In this document: piece by piece, positions 6,849 to 10,913 of the stretch
How positions within the stretch are numbered: the first letter of the stretch is position 1
How the letters are laid out: the number at the start of each line of letters is the position of its first letter
From: Pseudomonadota bacterium
GTDB taxonomy: Bacteria; Pseudomonadota; Gammaproteobacteria; Burkholderiales; Sulfuriferulaceae
Direction of reading: 5' to 3'
Assembly (NCBI GenBank): GCA_021794855.1
Contig: JAJYPZ010000017.1
Location: 1 to 10,913 of the forward strand
Length of the DNA stretch: 10,913 nt
Notes under the pieces: generated by a model
Seen by the model: only the letters and a program-made list of their open reading frames with translations
What the model was told of the DNA's origin: nothing
The model's database searches: none
Program-made: the position numbers and the translations under genes

Positions 6849-7268
6849 CTATTGCCAACCTACCTGGCGCAGCACCTGTATATTGCAGTTACAGGCCGGG
6901 TTGAATTCTAGTACCTGTTTGTATACAGGTTGAGGAGGAGGTCCTGAATAAGCGCCCTGCGGTCCGGCGACGACAGGGGGTTGAACATAAACAGGCGGCG
7001 GCTGCACATACACGGGTTGCGGTTGGGCCATAGAGTAACCCAGCGCACCGCCGATCAATGCCGGCGCCAGCCAGCCTATACCGTCTCCCCACCCTTCGCC
7101 GCGCCAGCCTCCCCAGCCTCCGCGCCAGCCGTCCCCGCGCCAGCCATCCCCCCCACGCCAGCCGCCACCGTGCCAGCCTCCTCTCCATCCGCCCCCGCGC
7201 CAATGGCCGTCGGCCTGAGCTGCATTTACCGTCAGGCTCATTAAAACCAGTATTAATATTATTCTCAT
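6849..7268 (-). CDS. Secreted Gly/Trp/Arg-rich repeat protein, 139 aa
   Basis: A clear signal peptide (MRIILILVLMSLTVNAAQA) is predicted to be cut before DGHW, sending the protein to the periplasm or outside. Residues 22-66 are low-complexity WRGG/GWRGD repeats. Next come a short hydrophobic Gly-rich segment (LAPALIGGALGYSMA, 67-81), then PVYVQPP repeats (about 85-97). The C terminus is more ordered, with two cysteines in ACNCNIQVL. The family is not recognised. Similar Gly-Trp and PVYV-rich exported proteins are common in beta-proteobacteria and lack known activity. AAGGAG (7281-7276) lies 7 nt ahead of the ATG, an excellent ribosome-binding site, so the gene is real. It is transcribed divergently from the slipin. 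Confidence 0.85.
   Translation of the reverse strand: MRIILILVLMSLTVNAAQADGHWRGGGWRGGWHGGGWRGGDGWRGDGWRGGWGGWRGEGWGDGIGWLAPALIGGALGYSMAQPQPVYVQPPPVYVQPPVVAGPQGAYSGPPPQPVYKQVLEFNPACNCNIQVLRQVGWQ
7071..7205 (-). repeat. Coding tandem repeat of Gly-Trp-Arg units
   Basis: This stretch within the exported-protein gene encodes residues 22-66. It is built from degenerate units reading roughly TGGCGCGGxGGC on the minus strand, each giving W-R-G-G or G-W-R-G-D. The plus strand is strongly C-rich here. Such units are prone to gain or loss by slippage, so copy number may vary between strains. Confidence 0.75.
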
Positions 7269-7388
7269 AATTTATCTCCTTTACTGATCCTGGCAAACTG
7301 CCGTATCAATTATCATTTAGGATAAGCATTCCGCTTAAAGGTTCCTTCGACAGGAGCGTTTGAATTTATCGCATGAAGCGCTAAATAA

Positions 7389-7411
7389 AAGCGGTTAATA
7401 ATTAACCGCTT
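7389..7411. promoter_or_regulatory. Perfect 11-bp inverted repeat, candidate operator in slipin spacer
   Basis: AAGCGGTTAAT (7389-7399) and its exact reverse complement ATTAACCGCTT (7401-7411) flank a single central A. It lies 96 bp before the slipin start and 121 bp before the divergent exported-protein start. Further AAGCG/CGCTT half-sites occur nearby (7331-7337 and 7376-7380). On the minus strand it is followed by TTTTATTT, so a weak terminator cannot be excluded, but no minus-strand gene ends there. Confidence 0.5.
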
Positions 7412-7449
7412 ATATAAAAATGATATCTGCAGTATCCTGTATTCGGCGA

Positions 7450-7455
7450 TATAAT
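7450..7455 (+). promoter_or_regulatory. Candidate -10 element of the slipin promoter
   Basis: TATAAT matches the sigma-70 -10 consensus exactly and lies 52 nt ahead of the slipin start codon. No good -35 is found 16-18 bp upstream, so the promoter would need an activator or is misassigned. On the opposite strand, GGAACC (7345-7340) and TCCTAA (7322-7317) are 17 bp apart. They faintly resemble an extracytoplasmic-stress (sigma-E type) promoter for the exported protein. This is weak. Confidence 0.35.
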
Positions 7456-7506
7456 CTTTTTGCGTCGATTCTGAGCATACTCCAGCAATCACCGAAAGGA
7501 AATACC

Positions 7507-8313
7507 ATGTTGTTTTCGTATTCCATTTTTTTTGCAATATTAGTGCTGGTTTTTCTTCTGGCTTCTTCGTTGAAGGTTATATACGAATATCAGCGCGCAG
7601 TGGTATTCCAGCTCGGACGTTTCTACCGAATAAAAGGCCCGGGACTGATAGTGGTCTGGCCGGTTATTCAGCGAATGGCGCGGTTGGATTTGCGCACTCA
7701 GGTGCATGAAGTGCCGCCGCAGGATGTGATTTCGCGCGACAACGTATCGGTAAAAGTGGACGCTGTGCTGTATTTTCATATCATCGATCCCGAAAAGGCA
7801 TTCATAAAGGTAGCGGACTATTTTTCCGCTACCAGCAAACTGGCTCAAACTACCTTACGCTCGGTGCTGGGTAAGCATGAGCTCGACGAAATGCTGTCGG
7901 AACGCGACAAGATCAACGCCGACATTCAGAATATTCTTGATTCCCAGACCTCATCGTGGGGCATAGAGATCAGCAATATCGAGATCCGCGATATCAGGCT
8001 TACCGAAAATATGGTGCAGGCCATTGCCAAACAGGCGGAAGCGGAGCGCGATCGCCGCTCCAAGGTGATTCATGCCGATGCCGAATTTCAGGCCGCTCAA
8101 ACGCTGGTGAATGCAGCCGCCATTCTCGCTTCGGCGCCCGGTGGCATGCAATTGCGCTATTTGCAGACATTGACCGAAATCGCTGCTGAAAAAAACTCTA
8201 CGGTGATATTTCCCATGCCTATTGATCTGATCAAGCCTTTTCTCAAGATTATCGAAAAAGAGGCAGGGGGGATCGGGAGCGAAGAGGAAAAAGCGTTGCA
8301 GCCTGAACCCTGA
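7507..8313 (+). CDS. Slipin (stomatin/prohibitin-like SPFH-domain membrane protein)
   Basis: This 268-aa protein has one N-terminal membrane helix (about residues 5-22). A Band 7/SPFH domain follows, running from YEYQRAVVFQLGRF (26-39) through GPGLIVVWPVIQRM (44-57) and PPQDVISRDNVSVKVDAV (70-87) to about 190. The later part is a charged helical region (QAIAKQAEAERDRRSKVIHADAEFQAA), then a hydrophobic tail segment. Slipins assemble into membrane rings that organise lipid domains and partner proteases. Bacterial slipins are often paired with an NfeD-like protease gene, but none is present here. The start at 7507 is supported by AAAGGA (7495-7500), 6 nt ahead. An in-frame ATG at 7420 would add 29 residues in front of the membrane helix and has no such site. 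Its neighbours are a divergent secreted protein and two paralogous small membrane proteins. Confidence 0.92.
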   Translation: MLFSYSIFFAILVLVFLLASSLKVIYEYQRAVVFQLGRFYRIKGPGLIVVWPVIQRMARLDLRTQVHEVPPQDVISRDNVSVKVDAVLYFHIIDPEKAFIKVADYFSATSKLAQTTLRSVLGKHELDEMLSERDKINADIQNILDSQTSSWGIEISNIEIRDIRLTENMVQAIAKQAEAERDRRSKVIHADAEFQAAQTLVNAAAILASAPGGMQLRYLQTLTEIAAEKNSTVIFPMPIDLIKPFLKIIEKEAGGIGSEEEKALQPEP

Positions 8314-8507
8314 TTCTTTCATATTTCCGTGTTCGGTATTGCGCAGCAAATAGGAAGGCGATGCGCTTTAAGAAAGCGAGTTATGCATGATAACGCACTG
8401 AAATGAGATGTATGGAGCGTACATTACCGTCTGTGTCGCTAAACCGTGAACGGGTAACCGGTTATTTTATCCCGTTGAATAGTTAATGTACGTAAGAAAG
8501 ATATCGC
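8314..8507. promoter_or_regulatory. Spacer after slipin with several short inverted repeats
   Basis: No terminator with a T-tract is visible after the slipin. Short hairpins occur in a row: CGCTTT/AAAGCG with a 3-nt loop (about 8364-8378), then GTTAT/ATAAC (about 8380-8395). Next is a nested structure at 8449-8476, where AACGGG and CCCGTT enclose the perfect palindrome TAACCGGTTA (8455-8464). The last lies 31 bp before the 70-aa protein and could be a regulatory site. Confidence 0.35.
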
Positions 8508-8720
8508 ATGAGTACAAAAACAAAATCCGGCGCATTGGTAATTTCGATTGCGGTAGCAATGTTTTTTTTATTCGGTGGTATGGCCGCACCATTTGTTCGT
8601 TTGCATGTCTCAAAATTGAGCGGCAACTGGAGCGGAATATTATGGTCTGGAACGCCGATACTGCTTATGCTCGCACTGTTCGTATTGCTGGTACGGGTAA
8701 TTTTCATGCAGAAAGATTAA
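8508..8720 (+). CDS. Small two-helix membrane protein (paralogue B), 70 aa
   Basis: This is an unrecognised membrane protein with predicted helices at about residues 8-28 and 43-66. It has a basic N terminus (MSTKTK), a polar loop (VRLHVSKLSGNWSG) and a charged end (MQKD). Its C-terminal helix MLALFVLLVRVIF aligns without gaps to that of the 71-aa protein at 6433-6648, and the first helices also match around AVA...FLFG. The loops differ: B lacks the Met/Gly-rich segment and has Arg/His/Lys instead. AAGAAAG (8494-8500), 7 nt ahead, is a weak ribosome-binding site. An overlapping frame starting at 8486 lacks helix character and is rejected. It lies 194 bp after the slipin and may be read with it. 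Confidence 0.72.
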   Translation: MSTKTKSGALVISIAVAMFFLFGGMAAPFVRLHVSKLSGNWSGILWSGTPILLMLALFVLLVRVIFMQKD

Positions 8721-8868
8721 TTTCCTGATTTGCCCTGACGCTACAATGCAACCATTCTTCAGCGGCATCTTCTGGTATGCGCACGATCATCGGACTGACG
8801 CGCCTTGAGCAGGGTAATGCAGTTCCTGTGCTTGCCCGATTCTGAAGCTATTTAATATTCAAATCGAT

Positions 8869-9615
8869 ATGACCAAATTATCAGTTAATCTCAACAAAAT
8901 CGCAATTTTGAAAAATTGGCGAGGAAAAAATTTTCGTGATGTCCAGGCTTTTGCTGCGCGCTGTCTGGAACTGGGTGCCCACGGCCTGACATTTCAGCCG
9001 CGCAAAAATCAGAAATTTGCTCGTTACTCCGATATAGAACCGCTGGCGCATTTATGTAAAGAATATGGCCGTGAGTTGAATGTGGAAGGTTACCCAACCA
9101 TTGAATTTCTGCATGCGGTCAAGCAGTGGCAACCGGCGCAATGTACGCTGATGGCCGATGTGGGCGATACACCCGGTGCCGACTACGGATGGGATATCGG
9201 CAATAACGCCAATATGCTTAAAGAGGTGATAGGCGAATTGAAAGCAGCCAATATTCGAACCAGCCTCTATGTCAATTTCGATTATTCTAATATGGCCGAA
9301 GCGAGGCAGGTCGGGGCTGAACGGATCAAGCTTTGTACACCGGTTTGTAGCGACGGCTACGATACGGATAAGGGGAAGGAGGATTTTGCTGCTTTGCAAA
9401 AAGCCGTCGAGCAAGCGCATAACGAAGGTCTGGGGGTTAGCGTCGGTCATGATTTCAATCTGGAGCATTTGAACGGGTTGTTAAGGCTGCCGGATATACG
9501 CGAGGTGTCGGTCGGCCCGGCGATGATCCTGGAAAGCATACAGTTCGGAATCGACAAGGTAATCGGACGTTATGTCAAAATGGTTAACGCGGTCAAAAAA
9601 CTCAAGGCTCGTTGA
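8869..9615 (+). CDS. Divergent pyridoxine 5'-phosphate synthase (PdxJ)-like TIM-barrel protein
   Basis: This 248-aa protein aligns along its whole length with PdxJ, which condenses 1-deoxyxylulose-5-phosphate with aminoacetone phosphate to form pyridoxine phosphate. VNLNKIAILKNWRG (6-19) stands for VNIDHIATLRNARG, and GLTFQPRKNQ (39-48) for GITVHLREDR. LNVEG (70-74) stands for LNLEM, RTSLYVNFD (130-138) for the VSLFID strand, and SVGHDFN (191-197) for NAGHGLT. E73 and H194 match the E. coli catalytic E72 and H193. H45 is replaced by Q43, and the N-terminal motif His by K10. The His of IHTG is replaced by C156, the late GHAII His by P217, and the PEKR/TTEGGLD loop is unrecognisable (94-109). 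Normal PdxJ chemistry is therefore doubtful. No Shine-Dalgarno is seen, but the start fits the family. EgtD follows 132 bp later on the same strand. Confidence 0.8.
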   Translation: MTKLSVNLNKIAILKNWRGKNFRDVQAFAARCLELGAHGLTFQPRKNQKFARYSDIEPLAHLCKEYGRELNVEGYPTIEFLHAVKQWQPAQCTLMADVGDTPGADYGWDIGNNANMLKEVIGELKAANIRTSLYVNFDYSNMAEARQVGAERIKLCTPVCSDGYDTDKGKEDFAALQKAVEQAHNEGLGVSVGHDFNLEHLNGLLRLPDIREVSVGPAMILESIQFGIDKVIGRYVKMVNAVKKLKAR

Positions 9616-9747
9616 GCGCTGGGGTTGTGTGCGGTTTCGCACAGAACGGGCTGGGCCTGCATATTATCCTGTTTTGCCCATCGAATTCAGGGCTAATTTT
9701 CGATCTGGCAACATTCGCGACTTGCGATTTCGTATTGCGGAGGATTT
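9616..9747 (+). other. Spacer between PdxJ-like gene and egtD with one short hairpin
   Basis: TGTGCG (9628-9633) and CGCACA (9638-9643) form a 6-bp stem with a GTTT loop 12 bp after the PdxJ-like stop. No T-tract follows, so it is not a standard terminator and read-through to egtD is possible. GGAGG (9739-9743) is the egtD ribosome-binding site. I see no clear separate egtD promoter. Confidence 0.4.
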
Positions 9748-10728
9748 ATGAAAGCACCGGACGCATTACTTTATTTACACGATCTCGAACCTTCGACGGC
9801 CGAATTCAGGAGCGCGGTGTTTGAAGGACTCTCGAAACCGGTTAAGACGCTCCCCTGTAAATATTTCTACGATGCGGAAGGTTCGCGTTTGTTCGAGCGT
9901 ATCTGCGAGCAGCCCGAATATTATCCTACGCGTACCGAATGCCATATTCTTGAGACCTATGCCGAAGAAATAGCGCAGTTGATCGGTCCGCAAGCGAGTC
10001 TGGTCGAATTCGGTTCGGGTGCCGGCATTAAAATCCGTTTATTGCTGGCGGCGCTGCAGCAACCTTGCGCTTATCTGCCGGTGGACATTTCCCGCGAGCA
10101 TATGCTTGCCGCAGCGGCGGATTTGGCAAGGCAGTTTCCCGATCTGTGCATCGCTCCGGTCTGCGCCGATTATACCCAGCCTTTTGCTTTGCCTACGCTG
10201 CCTGAAATCCATCCGCGTACGCTGGCGGGGTTTTTTCCCGGCTCCACCATCGGCAATTTTACCGCCATGGAAGCGCGTGCTTTCCTCGGCCGTACGCATA
10301 CTTTACTGGGCAAGGATGCCACGATGCTCGTCGGTGTCGATCTGCGCAAGGATGAAGCGGTGTTGACCGCGGCTTATAACGATGCGGCGGGAGTTACTGC
10401 GGCGTTTAATCTTAATCTGCTGCGCAGGATTAACGACGAATTGCATGGCAGTTTCGATCTTGATGGATTTGCTCATAAAGCCCGCTGGAATGATGCGCTG
10501 GGCAGGATAGAAATGAATCTGGTCAGTTTGCGTGCACAGTCGGTCTATATCGAAGGACGGCACTTCGATTTTGATGAGGGAGAAATCATCCATACCGAAA
10601 ATTCGTATAAATATACGATACCTCAATTTCAGCAGTTAGCCGAAGAAGCGGGATACAGTCCGCTTGCAGTATGGACCGACAAGGATCAGTTATTCAGCGT
10701 TCACGCCTTGCGAGCAATTCAGCTATAA
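9748..10728 (+). CDS. egtD: EgtD-type L-histidine N-alpha-methyltransferase (ergothioneine pathway)
   Basis: This 326-aa cytosolic SAM-dependent enzyme is expected to trimethylate histidine to hercynine, the first step of ergothioneine synthesis. The family landmarks are in order. KYFYDAEGSRLFE (38-50) and EYYPTRTE (57-64) come first. VEFGSGAGIK (86-95) is the SAM-binding motif, and PVDIS (111-115) follows. GSTIGNF (165-171) holds the substrate Asn N170. GVDLRKD (196-202), YNDAAGVTAAFN (210-221) and HTENSYKYT (282-290) complete the set. N170, Y210, E284 and S286 correspond to histidine-contacting residues of M. smegmatis EgtD (N166, Y206, E282, S284), so true histidine methylation is likely. 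Length is normal. GGAGG just ahead of the ATG supports the start. EgtB, the sulfoxide synthase often next door, is not in the window. Confidence 0.92.
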   Translation: MKAPDALLYLHDLEPSTAEFRSAVFEGLSKPVKTLPCKYFYDAEGSRLFERICEQPEYYPTRTECHILETYAEEIAQLIGPQASLVEFGSGAGIKIRLLLAALQQPCAYLPVDISREHMLAAAADLARQFPDLCIAPVCADYTQPFALPTLPEIHPRTLAGFFPGSTIGNFTAMEARAFLGRTHTLLGKDATMLVGVDLRKDEAVLTAAYNDAAGVTAAFNLNLLRRINDELHGSFDLDGFAHKARWNDALGRIEMNLVSLRAQSVYIEGRHFDFDEGEIIHTENSYKYTIPQFQQLAEEAGYSPLAVWTDKDQLFSVHALRAIQL

Positions 10729-10913
10729 CCAGCTGCTGCCGGAACAGGGGAAACGACCGCGCGTATTGTCCCGTTTCAAAAAAATGGTTATACCATATCA
10801 ATTTGATGGCCGGGATCCGGTTCTAGTTCAGGTTATCGCTATATAATTCTCAAACAGTTCCATTTCGGTGCGCTATTGCACTTTGAATTAGATGAATTCG
10901 GTTGCGAAATAAT
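10729..10913. other. Non-coding right end
   Basis: No supported gene lies in these 185 bp. ATGGT/ACCAT (10784-10796) forms a short stem that, read on the minus strand, runs into seven T. It could be a weak terminator for a minus-strand gene beyond the window. TATAAT at 10842-10847 (+) is a possible -10 for a gene starting outside, without a good -35. Confidence 0.35.

Noticed and set aside
7071..7205. Possible CRISPR-like or satellite repeat
   Set aside because: The units are short, degenerate and in register with codons of a secreted protein, with no spacers.
6889..7296. 135-aa Arg-rich minus-strand frame over the Gly/Trp repeat
   Set aside because: It is a shifted reading of the GC-rich repeat. 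The overlapping frame has a signal peptide and a perfect ribosome-binding site.
7420..7506. Longer start for the slipin
   Set aside because: It would place 29 residues before the membrane helix, and the region contains the consensus TATAAT. The ATG at 7507 has AAAGGA 6 nt ahead.
9052..9468. 138-aa minus-strand frame inside the PdxJ-like gene
   Set aside because: It is a shadow of a well-supported gene on the other strand, with no ribosome-binding site or recognisable domain.
10784..10796. Minus-strand terminator near the right end
   Set aside because: The stem is only 5 bp with two G-C pairs. No minus-strand gene ending there is visible, so it is not listed as a separate feature.
10664..10846. 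60-aa plus-strand frame running off the end of egtD
   Set aside because: It starts inside egtD in another frame without a ribosome-binding site, and nothing in it looks like a domain.

Overview
The window looks like ordinary chromosome from a Gram-negative betaproteobacterium of moderate G+C. The best clues are the Hda and DUF971 proteins. DUF971 has the betaproteobacterial wording (start MAGLNK, then PTEIKLHQ and VYSPSAEVRGHG). Hda has the short beta-type N terminus (MQQLILDI). No tRNA, rRNA, insertion sequence, CRISPR array or phage gene is visible. A Nitrosomonadales-like source is my guess from overall flavour; it is not proven.

Layout. At 1-423 (+) is the 3' end of an ammonium transporter, closed by a strong bidirectional terminator at 447-474. 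Facing it is a minus-strand pair, DUF971 then hda (1592-522). At 2304-1720 (-) is a DUF1003 membrane protein. At 2583-3059 (+) is an unrecognised 158-aa protein whose stop overlaps that of a convergent degenerate EAL + HDOD signalling protein (4510-3056, -). A 291-bp divergent spacer with a perfect 20-bp palindrome separates that gene from a ClcB-type CLC protein (4802-6166, +).

From 6433 to 8720 there is a membrane/envelope cluster: a 71-aa two-helix membrane protein, a secreted Gly/Trp-rich repeat protein (-), a stomatin-like slipin (+), and a second 70-aa two-helix protein clearly paralogous to the first. The two paralogues bracket the secreted protein and the slipin, and the divergent spacer carries a perfect 11-bp inverted repeat.

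The right end holds a divergent PdxJ-fold protein (8869-9615, +) that has lost several conserved histidines, followed by an EgtD-type histidine methyltransferase (9748-10728, +) for ergothioneine. The last 185 bp contain no supported gene.

The points most worth a second look are the PdxJ-like paralogue beside egtD, the duplicated small membrane proteins around the slipin, and the palindromic candidate operators. No wholly new multi-gene system can be claimed from sequence alone.
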